From: Aquanectria penicillioides
Lineage: Eukaryota > Ascomycota > Sordariomycetes > Hypocreales > Nectriaceae
Assembly: GCA_003415625.1 (NCBI GenBank)
Contig: PYIU01000003.1
Span: forward strand, 7,130,001-7,194,000
DNA: 64,000 nucleotides
Reading direction: 5' to 3'
Shown here: positions 24,354-37,209 of the stretch, piece by piece
Layout of the letters: each line of letters starts with the position of its first letter
Numbering within the stretch: position 1 is the first letter of the stretch
Notes under the pieces: generated by a model
The model's input: the letters and a program-made list of their open reading frames with translations, nothing else
Databases searched by the model: none
What the model was told of the DNA's origin: nothing
Made by a program: the position numbers and the translations under genes

Positions 24354-25339
24354 TCATACCTTCTCAATCCATTCCTCCTTTCCAACACATCTTGTGATCT
24401 CTACACCATCCTGCAACATCAGGTGAGCAAAAATACTACAGGGCGCGAGGTTTCTAATTTAAAACTTACCGGGACGCCCGTTGGCTCAAAGCTGTTAATC
24501 AACATACTCTGATACACCAGGCCTGGGTCTCCTTGCACCTCACCGTTCAGGTGCTCCTCGCCCTGCCTCTTGGCATATTGCTTCGCCGTCTTCTCGGAGA
24601 AGGTATCCGCCACCGACTCGCCGGCTTTGCCCAGGGAAGCGCGCTTCTCAGCCACACTGCTCCGCACGTACGCAAGGTACGGCGGATTGCCCGGCTTGAT
24701 GACGTTGTCGGCAGCCAGAACACTGCCAGGCCCAACAAGCTGAAGCTGTTCGCACAGCTTGAGGTCGTACAGGTACGCCGGCTTATAGTGGTCCAGGAAC
24801 ATAAGATCGATGTTGGATAGAGCACCTTGGGCATGTAGCCGGCGCAGAGAAGCATCGCTGGGGCCAACGACGACCTTGACGATGTCGCTGAGACCCGCAA
24901 GGTCGATTAGTGATGTGATAACGGCTGCAAACTCTGGGTTGCGCTCCAAACTCCAGTACCGGGCACCGCCGACCTTGCGCACGGCATCGCCAAAGAGAAG
25001 GGTAGAATATCCGATGTAGCCTCCTAATTCAACCTGTTGCCCTGTATTAACATGCATGCGTGGTGTGAAGGGATTGACGGGACTCACCATGATCTGAGGT
25101 TTAACCTCTTTGATTAGATCCGTGACGATTTTTCCCTTGTCCTCTCCTACATTCATGAGATACTTTTTGGTACGCGCATACTCATCAATCACTGCGAGGA
25201 TCTTTTCCGGTGATCCGCGTAGTTCGTCAATGTTCGATTGGTTGTAGACGTAGTGTAGTAGCTCGATTTCTCGACCATCGTCGAAGAAGACGGTGTCTTC
25301 TTGTTCGACGTAGGCCTTTTTATCATCGAACTGTGCCAT
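24354..25339 (-). CDS. Catechol-type O-methyltransferase
   Basis: A SAM- and Mg2+-dependent catechol O-methyltransferase-like enzyme that would methylate a phenolic hydroxyl. Three exons on the minus strand: 25088-25339, 25034 excluded to give 24470-25033, and 24354-24410; about 290 residues. The first intron (25034-25087, 54 nt, GTGAGT..CAACAG) is a multiple of three and has no stop. Its removal gives IMVELGGYIGYSTLLFGDAV, the SAM motif I of the family. The second intron (59 nt) leads to the short last exon DGVEITRCVGKEEWIEKV, which matches the usual C-terminus. The metal-binding residues are visible as FLDHYK and LAADN. The frame extends to a TTG upstream, but MAQFDDKKAYVEQ starts at the first ATG. 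No other biosynthetic gene is nearby, so the substrate is unknown. Confidence 0.88.
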
Positions 25340-27316
25340 GTTTTGCAAAGATAAAGACTCTCAGATCTTTCCTTTTCAAAGGTTTCAAGGGAACAAAAGG
25401 AGAATCCAGCGAGTGTTGCCTCCCCCTAAAGATGTGCTAGCCCGCCCCCTCATGATCGGATATCGCCACCAGCGATAAATCCGGGGACAACTCCACAGCA
25501 AACCCCACGCGGAGCGGCTTTCTCCCCGGTCTCCAGGTTTTGTTGCCTCGCAATAGGGATGGCCGGTTGACGGGATGACGCCTTTGCGTAACCCAGATTA
25601 GACCCCCCCAAAAAAAAGACCACCCGCTTTCACAGAATGCGTGGACCCGAAACTGCGGGGTGGCTCGTTGTAGAGCCGGAAATGTCGCCTTGGTCTTGTG
25701 TACTGCAGATGTTGTGTGTGTGTTTAAGCTGGCGAATTACAGTTGATCTCAGTCACGTAGTTCTAGGATGCTCCTACTTCTCCCCCATAACTTGAGAACC
25801 ATTCATTCGTGCTCCCCTTCTTGAAAAAATGAATCAATAAAATATGCAATACCTAGCAATTTTAATACCGTTCACCTGAAAGAAAGAAAGAAAGATGGAT
25901 GGAGTTGGTTCAGCACTGGCATTACTTCACAAGAAACTGGGCACAGAGCTTTTGTTTTGCTTGATGCACATTCGTCGTTCAATGCTACGAGAATGCCCAT
26001 GGTTCAACATCAGTGATTTAGATAGTATCAGACTTCATTTCCGTGATATTCGTCCTCGTGCTGTCTCTGTACTATGCCTAACATTGAGTGATGTGCAACA
26101 AACACTATGCTGTCCACCGCAATATTGCCTCAACAAAATGCGCCCAGAGCAAACCTCAATTCTAGTGGACATGCACATCTAGGTCTCAGCAACAAGCTCA
26201 GATTACCGTCCCCAAACACTCAACTTCTTTCCTAGACTATACCCTCCCAATGCCACCCACACGCAAGATTACCGTCGCCCCGTGGTACCCTGGATGCCTA
26301 GACCCTTCAATGACCATCTGAAAGAGCAAGACACCATTCCATTGCGAAACCACCCATATAGAACCCAACCCCTGAGCCCGAGCCTGTCCCAAACCGATCC
26401 CAAACATGACCAACGAAAGTGAAGAATGAAATCAAAGAAAACCAAAACAGAAACCCCAAGAAAATCCACCCCAAAACCCCTAGTTGATGCCTTTTTTTGT
26501 CGGTATTTTGTTGTTTTGTCCCGTATATAATGATTCCAAATCGTGCTTTCTTTTGCTGGAGTTGAGGATTGACAAACCGTCCCGTGTAACCTTCCCATGG
26601 CCCTTTCAAGCGCGCCAACAAAACAAACACCGTGGTGGATGACTCCGAACACGCCGCTCCAAATATGCTTGCAGATGTCGCAGTCGATTCGTAGACTTTC
26701 CCGTGGGAAGTCGTGATGAACGTCTCCAACGTCCGCTCAGATTGGGGGTATTCGTTGTTGGCCAATGGGACGTTGCCAGTCCCGTAAAGATGACGAGCGC
26801 CGTAGGCTTCATGCCTCCCGATTTCCATTCCAAGTTAACCTCCCCCCAAACATCCATCCCATCCTAAAACAAGAGCATGACCCTCTGGGTTCTCCGTTCC
26901 GTTGCTGACGCATGCAGAAATCGACACCCCGAACTTTGTGGACGCCGTGATGTGACGATGAATGCAACTCCTGTTTCAACCATTCCGTACCAGCAACCAG
27001 ACCAAAAACAAAAGACAAAGATTTCAACTCCTTCGCGAATGCCTTTCCATCCATCCGTTTGCCCCAATCAGACCATCCAGCTCCAACCGGATCCAAGCAG
27101 TGATATAGTTATGTTTTCTTCCCTCCCTTGCCCAGAAATAACATTCAATCTTGCCAATAGCAAGGAAGAGCGAAGAGCACCAACACCTAGTTTCCGCCTA
27201 AACCAGACCATCTGACTATGTCAACACCAAAGGATCCCTTAACTCAGCGCCTTATTCCATGCAACCACAACGCCTCAGACCCAGCATTCAAACTGGGCTC
27301 CAAGTATCTTCGTCTT
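25340..27316. other. Intergenic, no gene recognised
   Basis: The left part is the promoter of the methyltransferase. The right part is likely 3' flank of the next minus-strand gene. A 95-codon ATG frame at 25895-26182 and overlapping minus-strand frames at 26269-26857 have no recognisable motif. Confidence 0.4.
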
Positions 27317-28932
27317 CTAACCCCAAACGCTAGCAGGGGCACCGAGACCAGATGACTGGCCCCAGACACCGTTGCCACGGCCCCAACCTCCAGGGGAGGC
27401 AAGAGGAGTCGTGGAACGCTTCGATGAAGCGGCCGTGGAGGGAGCACCCGAGGGTCGGGTTCCGATAGGGGCAACAGTGCTGCCGGACTGGCCAGGCTTG
27501 GAGCCGGGGGCGAGGTCTCGAGGTGGAGATCCGCCAGTTGGGCTCGAGGTGCTGGTTCGGCTCTGAGGACCGACAGCATTGTCAAAGACCTTGTTCGTGG
27601 GACCCGGAGCCTGGGGGCTGGTAGTGCTCTGAGGACGAGAGGTAGGCTCCGCAGGAGGGCCGTTGCCTTCGCTCGTAGATCCGGGGGTGCCAGCCTCAGC
27701 AGGAGGGGCGCGGCCTATGCTATCGAAAGCCAGGGGCGAGTGGCCTCGAATGCTCGAGGGGCCACTGGTAGCGGGGGCACCAGTTCGGATTGTACCAGTC
27801 TCATCCACGTAGCTAGACTTTTCAGCAAAGGGACCCTCGCCGTAGAGAGCACTTCGCTGGCGGGCGATCAGCTCCCGCGTCTCCTCCTCAGACATGTGCT
27901 TGTTTCCGAGGGACATATCAGAGAGGACAGCTACGTAGAAGATCTGTCAGCCAAGGTTCAACGGAAACAGAATGGATTACAGGCGTGCTGCTCAGAAAGT
28001 TTGGTTTGAAAAGGGAAGAAAACAAAAACATGAGCGGCGTCCAGTGTTGACATGCTGAGCCGCCCATGACCAGAATTTTTTCTATTTGTGCTCTTTTTCT
28101 TTGCGTAGTAGGAAGTGCTATACAGTAGAGGGAGGCCTACTTCGCTGGTATTGCTGCTCCGTGTGCAGGTTTCGAAGCTCTCGCTCCCGCTGAGCTGCCA
28201 TCCTTCTCTTTGCCTGCATGACCTGCTCCGCCTCGTTGGAGCCTCGCGAGGGCTGGTGGCGCTGATTGGCGTAGAAATTCTGAAGGTTAGGGCCTTGGGA
28301 ACTGCGAGATTCGTCGAAGTTATTCACAGAATGGGAGCGGGGACCAGAGCCATGAGAAGATCGTCCGTCTACGAAGGGGTTCGGAGTTAGTTGGGACGCT
28401 CAAGACGCCCGCCAGTCCCAGTCCACTCACCAAGACCTGGGGGGGAACCTGGCAGGGCGGTTGGGACGGATAGCCGAGGACTTACGTCGAGAACCCATTC
28501 CATAGCCCTTGCCTGATTTTTGCAAGTTCTCATAGGCTCGGTCAACTTCTACAATCGAACGATTCGTCAGCATTTGATATATTTCTGTTTTGCGTAATTC
28601 AGGTCTTTTTGTGGGCAAGTCTGCACAGATCGAATCGGTGGCGTTTTCGTTCCATGCAGGCGGGCCAGGAAGGGCAAATTTGCGCAGAATGGATTTCGAG
28701 ACATACCGTCGAACTGATAGGAAAATGCGTAATCATCCTGAGGTTGAGGGCCGCTGGCGCCTGTTGGACACTGTTAGTCGTTGAACGATTATTTAGGCTA
28801 TCATTTTCAAGATTTAAACGTACCAGCCCGCACGGGAGTAGTCGAGCCCTGGTGCTGGTGATCCCAGTTGTTCTGAGTCGTGGAAGGAGTCGAAGACGAC
28901 CACTGGGACTGGGGGTTGTCGTAGTAGGACAT
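27317..28932 (-). CDS. Conserved fungal protein with multiple small exons, function unknown
   Basis: Minus-strand exons 28824-28932, 28707-28760, 28486-28548, 28141-28368 and 27317-27930 join without breaking frame (all introns in phase 1) and give about 355 residues. Landmarks in order are MSYYDNPQSQW, DDYAFSYQFDEVDRAYENL, the basic helix NEAEQVMQAKRRMAAQRERE and the SEEETRELIARQRSALYG helix. A Pro/Ser/Gly-rich tail follows, with RTSTSSPTGGSPP and VAPIGTRP. I recognise this order as a protein widespread in filamentous ascomycetes but know no assigned function. The basic helix is probably a coiled coil. The intron between exons 3 and 4 (28369-28485) contains a well-formed GTGAGT donor after GGTCTTG, so a tiny extra exon of 6 or 18 nt is possible. 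Confidence 0.75.
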
Positions 28933-29854
28933 GGCGCTGTGTTGTCGGGTTCCGATGTTGAGTGGAAGAAACCGGGATGGCACAGCAGAGGAGCCTGGCT
29001 GTGGAAATGGTTGGCGATGGGTAGGATCTATCGATAGGGTCGGATTAGTTTCTGGAAAATCGGTGGGGATAGCGGCGACAGGACGCGACAGTCCGGACAA
29101 GGCGCGATGCGACGAAAGAATCGAGGGAGGAGGTGGTGGAAATTTGCCGGCGTCGACCAACGTCAAGATGCGATGCGTCGACCATCTGAGACAAGAGGAT
29201 CCATCAAGAACCACCAAAAACCCTCCGAGCCGCCGTCGCAACACGTTGACAAATCGCTCGCTTCTTTGCAAACCGGCACCCGCAAAATCAAACTCACCCT
29301 ACAAGGAAGGGTTTCTTCGTCGTGGACCGCAGGGGTATCGCTCGGAAGATCGTAGGAACGTGACTGGCGCGCGAGTCGGGAAATACCACACGCGAGGGTC
29401 TCGAGAGTGCGGAGAGGGCGAAGTTCGGAGCGCAAAATCAAGAAATCAACTTCGGGACGAAGAGATGCAGTCGACGCGCGGGGCCGCTGGATGAACAGAC
29501 GAAAAGTCTGGGGAGGAAAGGGGGGAGGCGGAAGAGGAAGAGAAGAAGAAAGAGGGAGAAGGAAAGAGAGAGAGGCGAAGCTGAGGAAAGTGTGAATCAA
29601 TGTCGACGGGGCGAGATGTGATGGGGGGGGAAAATTCCAGGCGGGAAAGGAGAGAGGGAGGAGGAACAGCCCGGTCAATCAATCAATCAATCAAAGTGGA
29701 AGTCACCTCGTGGGGACGGGACCACTTTCAACGTGCAGGTGGGCGCCAGCCGGCAACTCGCTCGTCACGCACAAGTTGGCAGGTGCGGTGCGGTGCGGTG
29801 CGGTGCGGGTGCGATGGGATGGGTGGACAAGCCAAAGAGGCCAGTCCAGCAAAT
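28933..29854 (-). promoter_or_regulatory. Upstream region of the multi-exon gene
   Basis: Purine-rich on the plus strand (C/T-rich on the gene strand) between 29100 and 29650. It holds a (TCAA)n stretch near 29675-29695 and five GGTGC units near 29780-29806. No conserved coding frame. Confidence 0.35.
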
Positions 29855-29888
29855 GAGACAGAGTACATCGCCCGATGTACTCTGTCTC
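29855..29888. repeat. Perfect 16-bp inverted repeat with 2-nt loop
   Basis: GAGACAGAGTACATCG at 29855-29870 is exactly complementary to 29873-29888, with CC between. It lies about 920 bp upstream of the multi-exon gene's start codon. Confidence 0.9.
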
Positions 29889-32084
29889 TTCTAGGCAGGT
29901 CGGTACATCGCCCCGGGAGCCGTTTGTAGAGCGGGTGCAACGCGCTGCTAGTGGGTGTCAATCGCTGGAATTTGACCCGAATGAGGATTCATCGTGCCCG
30001 GGCCGGGTCGAGGGAGGTACCCGACTCATTGGTACCCTCGTCTTCTCAAGGAAGGAGGACACTCCGTACGAAGTACCTGCCTCTGGTACACCGAACCTGG
30101 CCTGGCATTCTTTCTTTATTAGGTCCCTATCCATTAACACTCCCTACTCCCCGTAGCCCGGGCTCCGTCCGCCCTCCTTGCCCCGGAACAAGTGAGATGA
30201 TGCGCTACCCACCTACGTTGTAAATGGTAGCAAAGAATTTCTAAAGGGGTAAGGGAGGTACACGGTGACAAGTACCCCGTACCTTATTACCGTCCGTCCA
30301 GTGCTAAATCGCACGGCGGGGTGGATGAGATGAGATGAGACCTTGGTGGTAGGTGCGATGGGCGTGCCCCGATGTGCGCCTTCTCTCTATGACGCCTACG
30401 GACTGCCTTGGATTCGCGAGACCAGCCTGTCATCGGCACACACAAGTTCAGGTAGACAGGCTGGTGCCTTGCGGACCTGAGGTAAGGCAGGCACCTCCCT
30501 AGGTAGGTATGTGCATGTACTCAGTACAGCTAGGGATGCAGTCCTTTTGGGTGCAGAAGTGGCCAGCAATGTGGACTTCTTTCACATCAGAACAAATTGT
30601 TCCTTTCCCCCTCCTCCAAATCCTGGCACAGTGGGTTTACCTATTGAAGCCCAGACGCCCCCCATTTTTGATTTGATAACCAGGCTAATGATGGGCACTG
30701 AAATGACGATGTGTGGGGGGGCATTGCGTCCTCTCGTCTCTCTTGGCTTCTGGGTCCAGGATTGCCAGCAGGTGGGTGGGTTGCCAGTGCAGCTGGGGCG
30801 TAGGAACACTGTGCGAATACATCTGGGCTGACCCAACGCGTGCCGCCGTCGACTTGTGCTGAGAAAACGACAGCTTCGGGTCATCTGCAAGCAACACAGT
30901 AGGAGGAACTGGGAAGCCGACGGATAACAATCACCCAGACGCATCTGCGCATCGCTGCCTCACTGCATCGCCACGTTGGTGGCTTATCGCATCAGCGTCG
31001 TCGCCAGCCCAATGCCACGTCGAGCCTCATCACGGGCACTTGATGGTTGAATGCACACATCTTGCGCACCCTAGAAGCGTCGAGTGTCACGAAGTCGTCT
31101 GGTCGTCTGGTCGCCGTCTGGGGTTGCCTCGGCCGAAGCCCGCCCGTCCCGCCCCAGCTCGACTCGCGCCATCCCTTTAGCGCCAAGGGACTGCTCGAGG
31201 CCTTGCAACAACACCTGCGGGATGGCCCTATGAACCCCTTGGATCCCTTCGACAGGCCCTAGGGTGGTCCCTGGAAGACCCTGGGATGCCCTGGGATGCC
31301 CTGGACCTCCCAATGCTCAGTGCTTCTGTGGCTGAACGGCAAGTCGAGTCGGGGCCTCGCCATTGCTTCTGCCAACCACCTTTTTAGGGCACTTGCAGAG
31401 CCGTTGCGAATCCATCTCAGCGCACCAGCGGCCCCTTGAAGCAAGGGCAAGCCTGGCCCTTGGGCGCCAAACCACTCATTCGGCAGCCCAACCAGCAACC
31501 GGCGACGCGGCGAGACGTCTTCTCAGCTCAGCCGATATCCAAGGACAGGTTTTTGGGAAGGCCGATGGGTTGGCCACAGTGGCCTTCAGTCAGGAAGATA
31601 GCAATCGTCCACACGTCTCTGCCCATTTCCCAAACATGCACGGCGCCACAGCACCCATCACTGATCCCCGGCCGGAGAGCGTCTGCATGTAATGCAATGT
31701 ACCTTCACGCCGTCGGCCTGGGGCTGATGGTGGCAGTTGACACTGTCCGGATGCACTCGGACGTCATGTTTCCACTATTTGTCTTCCGTCACGACCTCTC
31801 CTTCGATCCTTCAAGGTCTACACAATCCTCACTGACCCTCGTTACTCGACCACTCTGCTCCGCTTCCACTCTCGTCAACTCCCAACTCATCTTGAAGCTG
31901 TGGGGGCCCAAATTTCAGCACTCGCTGATGTCGCTTCCTAGCGCCCCCCTTTTCCCAGCGCCACGGATTTGATTGTGCGTCGGCTGGGGTGCTCCATTCT
32001 GCTTCGTTGTAGGTGGACAAGCACGGGGACCGACTGCGTCCTCGTTCGTCCTGAGCTCTCGTGTTGTCTCGTGTAGTCTCCGGA

Positions 32085-32125
<41 letters not shown>

Positions 32126-34860
32126 AGGCTAGCCTCTCCCGTCGCTGAGCCATAGTGTCTCATTGCCATGCCCCTGGTCTCCAACTTGAGCCTTGAGCCG
32201 TGCATATTGACCAGTCTCCATGTGTGAAGCTCGTTGTCACGGAACGCTGCTTCGTTGGACCTCGTTGTTCATTCCGGTCTCAAAAAGCAGGGCCTCGGCT
32301 ATGAGATGTCCTCAGACGGTTGTCGCCGGGCTTGGACTACAACAACGAGCCGTTGCATTCATTGGCTTTAGGTTCGCGAGCATCTAAATCACCCAGCCGC
32401 GTCGCATCATGTCCGTGGGGCCATTGCTGTGAACAGTACTCCGTTCTTTTCGTCTTCCATCATGCTGGATGGCCCTCGGTGGAGGCTCTGGCCAAACAAT
32501 GGGATCAGAAATGGGCCAGAGCATGGTTCAACCTACCCATCACCCGGAAACACATCCTTTTCCATCCGACTTTACATTGGAGCACGCCCCGGGACTGCTA
32601 TCTCCCCCACATCAAGAGTGGCGTGCAAAATTGACACCTAGAAAATGCCTTCTAACTTCAGAACCCAGTCTATTACACCGACAAAAAGAAAAAGTCTCCA
32701 TCTCATCTCGGCCGTCGCATCTGTAGCAGCTAGATGGGTCGGCCTTTGCAGCTCAATAAACTCCGGCAAGGCTGTCGTTGCGAAATGACCTGGTCAGGGC
32801 TGAGGCGGAATCTTAACCATGCCATGTCTGCAGCTAGAATCGGCAATGGCGTCGTCATTCACTTCTCTTGTCTCTAGCCCTCTCGCTCAGCCATCAACCT
32901 ACCTCAAGTTTCCCGTCATGAGAAGCACCATTTGAAGGGCCAGGCACAATTACTCGGATGCTCTTGCTGTCACACACTCGGCGTCATACCCTCAGCGTCT
33001 GGTCACCAAACGTTTCCAGTTTTGGCCAGGATGGTTCGATGCTCGGCCATCCCCTACCATCCAGGGGATCCCAAGCCTGTCAATGCTCTCTCCTGTCCAA
33101 GCCATGGTGCCAGGCCATGGGCAAGAAGTTACGAACCGCTCATCTTTGATATCTTGTCTCCGGGAAGCTGATCGTGACCATCACCCATACCCCGCCGCAG
33201 CATCTGTCTTCAACACGACGTCACGTAAGCCTCCAACTTGTTCACGAGCATTGTCGATGCACAGTGCACGAGTCTCCACGGCGCCACCCTTTCCCCCCCG
33301 AGGCGCCATATGCGGCGTCTAAAAATCTGCTGCCAACACTATCACACCCGAGACTTCCCCGGCATGCCATGCTCAGCCAGCCCAATGCCCAGATGTGCTC
33401 CATTTGCCCTCCGGCTTGTTCGCCATCACCTGAAACCATTTGGAAAGCTGCCAACTCGACCATCCATGATACTTCGTCTCACCATCCTTCGCTCTACGCC
33501 GTTGCAGCTCATTCTCCTCAGGTTCGCCCAGGATTACGATGCGCCTCCAAGATCATGTACCATCAACGCCATGCATTTAAGTCGAGCACGTGGTGGGATG
33601 GATCGCTTCTCAAGACTATGAGGAATCTGTTTGAGCCGAGATCGCAATGTCCACTTTAGGTAGCGGAGCCAGGTGCGACACTTCACCACAACGGGTCAAT
33701 TTCTCCCACAAATGCTGACCAAGTCCCGAGCTAACAGTCGGGATGACAAGGGATACCATTGGGATGGAGACGGATGGTGGAGGGACGGACCCGCCGACGG
33801 GCCCCGGTCGCCTCCACACCTCCTGTGACCCTATTGTCCTGCTTCTTCGATGTTGCTTCGACATGAGGATTTGCTGAGGGATTCCGCCTCAAAGGTGACA
33901 GCCGCGGGGGGGCTAACTGCGATCTGAATCCCATCTCATGCCCTCAACGTGTAACAGTTGTCTCAACTGCGTCACCCGCTCACAGGAAAATTAGGCCAGA
34001 CGCGTAACCCAACCCAAGGCAAAAATTAACGCGCTTCTTCCCATGGATTCTCGCGATGGAGGGGACGGTGCCGTATCATTCCCTTGGTGCTGAAGGACCG
34101 AAAACTCCAGTCAGCCGAGCGAGTTTACCCGGCCGATAGTCCACAAGGTGACGTGACTTGTCGACGCCCCTTTGGCCACGTCGACTCCCTCCTCTCTATC
34201 GAGACTGGCACTCTTAGAACCCGGTTAATCTGAACCCCCCGGATTTGCCATATGCCCTTGCCATTGGTCAACCTCGCACACATACCTAGCTCGTCACCAC
34301 CACCATAATTATCCTTGGTACCGAACCCACCGGGCACGAGCGGTTTGTGATTTGTTAAACTCTTTTTTTTATTTCTAAGTGGTGCCTTTCTTGTGCTCGC
34401 CCGGCGGTCGCGGTCTATTGCATACTTTGCGGGCAACAAAACGGATATTGGCCCATGTTTGGCTTAGTCCAACTTGATCCCCGGACTCCGATGCTGAGTA
34501 CTGATTCCTGCACGAAGCCTGACGTATCCTACATCACGGGACCTAGAATCTTTTTATATTTCTTATACGAGTGCGGGAGACGTAGTCAGGCTGTTACCTG
34601 CGGTCTCCCTTGCCACCCACGGTTTTTCTTAGCCTTGAAGAGGCGAAGTGCCGGGGCTCGTTTAGGTTGCATCGAAACCGTGCCACGACACCGGCGGTCT
34701 ACGCGATATGTAACTCGTGGACAACAGGCGCATATCGCTGTGGTAAGCCAGCCTAGCCAGGGGTCACCATCTCCAACCAGAGAAATGTACCTCAGTATGC
34801 TGTGCGTTCCTTATCAGGGTAATCCTACCTCATAGACACTAAGTGTTCCCACTTGTTCAT
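29889..34860. other. Gene-poor tract, GC-moderate part
   Basis: About 5 kb with no recognisable gene. It contains a (CT)n microsatellite at 32088-32121 and short CCCTGGGATG repeats near 31280-31305. Open frames of up to 178 codons show only low-complexity composition. Confidence 0.4.
32088..32121. repeat. (CT)n microsatellite
   Basis: About 17 uninterrupted CT units. Confidence 0.9.
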
Positions 34861-36554
34861 ATGCGTATTCTATTTTGCATCCAATTTTATATGCATCCGC
34901 ATACACTTGGGCTGCGATGCATAGCTGTTCGTAATTATCAATGAGTTGGCCAAGTTCCTCAAGGACGGGGCCGTACCTAAACCTGGAAGGTTATACATCC
35001 TCAGCTAGCTACAAATAACTTGTCAAGTACCAGGTATTTGGTACGCTTGCGGTTTGGGTACGCGTAAATTCATTCAGCCCTATTTCAACCTGGTTGGGTC
35101 GATATAGACCAGAAAAGGAGCATGGATGGATGCGGGCCAAGATAACCAGTTGAGATATCTTTTAGGGGGCGAAGATCCAAGACCCATACTATATAAGGAC
35201 CTATCTCGGCATTCTTCTATGAAGAGCCTTTGCAATCTTGGCATTCCAGCCAGGGGTATTGCCGCCGTTGTACAAACATGGCCATATTAAAAAGAATAGA
35301 GCATCTTCCTGGATGAGCTCATCTGAACTTGAGACGACTAGCCACATCTTCGCGAGTAGAGGCTGCTCTAGCTCATGCTGAGAATTAACGTTTCTATAAT
35401 AAGTAATGAGTATCTAGAAAGTGGTGGTTTATGCCGAGCTCTTGGCCCTTGCGAGATACTCAAGCGCTGATACTGACATCAAAGAAGAATTGTTGTTGAG
35501 GGAAAGTTTTCGAAGAACACAGTATAGGTTATTGGTAAATGTCTGAGTGGTATGGGATGGAAGTAGGGGGTAAATAGGCGTCTAGATATCATCAATATGC
35601 TATAAATATCGCAGATGAACTTGGTGGGTTCAACTAAAGGGATGAAGAGATGAAGGAAAACCGAAGGAGAAGTGCATTTGCGAGTGACTCTGTGATTTGG
35701 TTCTTCGATATACCAGGTCTGTTGATCTTGAATAGTAAAAAGGCTCCTGAATTTATGTGTCCAGTGACTCAGGTTGCTAGAAGATTTGGCTATTTGATAC
35801 TACTCCCTGAACTCCCCATCGGGTTGGATCTCTTTTGACCTCAGCGATGTTTGAAATACTTGAAGACTTCCATGCCTGTCGTACCTCGAATTGCGAGACT
35901 ACGAAGTGCTTTGGCAATATCCCAAGAATTTGGAGCAAATCCTTGTATGTCATGAATAGTGCCCCTACGCAATGCACAACCCACCGACGTGCTATTTGGA
36001 ATAAAGATGCTTATCTCGAGGGCTCAGCAGTATATTTTCAAGAAGGAAAAGGAAACATGATTGCAAGGATTAAAGGATGCCGGGGCGGAATCAAACGGAC
36101 AAGATTTCGGTCCCTCAAGTTTAGACAGTGTAAATTGAGTCATCCACAACCCAAAAACACTCGAACTCTATAATGCGTGATCAATACGAACAGGTCTGTA
36201 TTCATGTTAAGATTTCTCAGCTTATTCTTTTACTTAAAAACCATCCGAGAATCTAAGAAACTTGCTACAGTTGAGATTTTCGCAATTGACTTGATTGGGA
36301 CCGACTCCGATGATGAGGCGGAAGTGTCAAGCAAATCATATTGAATATCGGGTTTGCACTCTGAGTTCAGCTTATTGTGCTAGTTTTGACAATATTTTAC
36401 CTGGAGAATACGGTAACGAGCATATCGCCCGAGAATATCAACCATGGGGTCTAGATAAAGATGCTATGTCTTCTAGAAGACCTCACAAAATCCAGTATGC
36501 CAGATGAAATATACTTGCAATGGGAATAAATTCAGCGCTAGAAAAGTTAAGAGC
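34861..36554. other. AT-rich tract, no gene recognised
   Basis: Base composition becomes clearly AT-rich and stays so to about 37650. Short frames such as 35835-36173 (+) may be chance or decayed coding sequence; none is recognisable. Confidence 0.35.
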
Positions 36555-36557
36555 TTA

Positions 36558-37209
36558 AACTTTCCTATCCTGAGTGTTCATCGGTGCGTTGCTTGGTAAT
36601 GTTTCAAGCTGCGATCCAGTTAGTGTTTTCCATTGGGCAAACCAGGTGGCGCGGCTCTGCACCTCACCGTCAGAGACCATCACGGCACAATCAGCCAACT
36701 GCTTTCTCATTGTTTTCAGAAGCAACCACTTCTTCTTATTGGCTGTATTGCCGCGAACAAGCACTTTCTCTAGGTCCTTTTTTATATTTCCCATCGTCAT
36801 CCACTTCAACGCCTACCATCCCCTAACCTGTCTATGCTCTAGTCATTGTAATTCGCTGTTTCATCTTTGTACATACATAATGAGCGACATAAACATGAAG
36901 AATGTTCCCCAAGGACATTCACCAGGCTTTCGCCCAAAACTCCGCACAATGAGTAGATCAGGAGATATCTTGAAAACAAAAACAGTACTGAGCTACTTCT
37001 GCTTTTTACCACGAGAGAATCTTGTTAAATCTTGCAATCAACGAGAGTACGGTATGGAAATGCATCCTAAACGAGATTAAGACTCCAGCATAGTTTAAAA
37101 AAAAAGACTTGACACGTACTGATAAAAATTCATATGACACAGCGTTCTGGAGCCGGTCATGCAGGAACTCAACCTCATACAGAGTAGTTTCCGTACAACT
37201 CGGGAACAT
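36558..37209 (-). pseudogene. Possible small gene or gene relic, unknown family
   Basis: Two protein-like pieces lie in line on the minus strand. The upstream piece starts at an ATG (37209) and reads MFPSCTETTLYEVEFLHDRL..., ending at a good GTACGT donor at about 37109. The downstream piece (36558 to about 36809) reads KWMTMGNIKKDLEKVLVRGN... and ends with SQLETLPSNAPMNTQDRKV before a stop. It has a normal amino-acid mix and heptad-like spacing. I could not find a single splice path that joins them without a stop, so this may be a broken gene, a gene with an unrecognised exon, or chance. Surroundings are AT-rich. I do not recognise the family. Confidence 0.25.

Noticed and set aside
25895..26182. 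A 95-codon ATG frame (+)
   Set aside because: Isolated, no motif, and the region is likely a 3' flank; too weak to call.
26269..26828. Overlapping minus-strand frames with a hydrophobic stretch
   Set aside because: They lie downstream of the multi-exon gene in likely 3' sequence and the hydrophobic run comes from T/C-rich DNA.
31829..32205. Frames with an Arg-Glu repeat
   Set aside because: They are translations of the (CT)n microsatellite.
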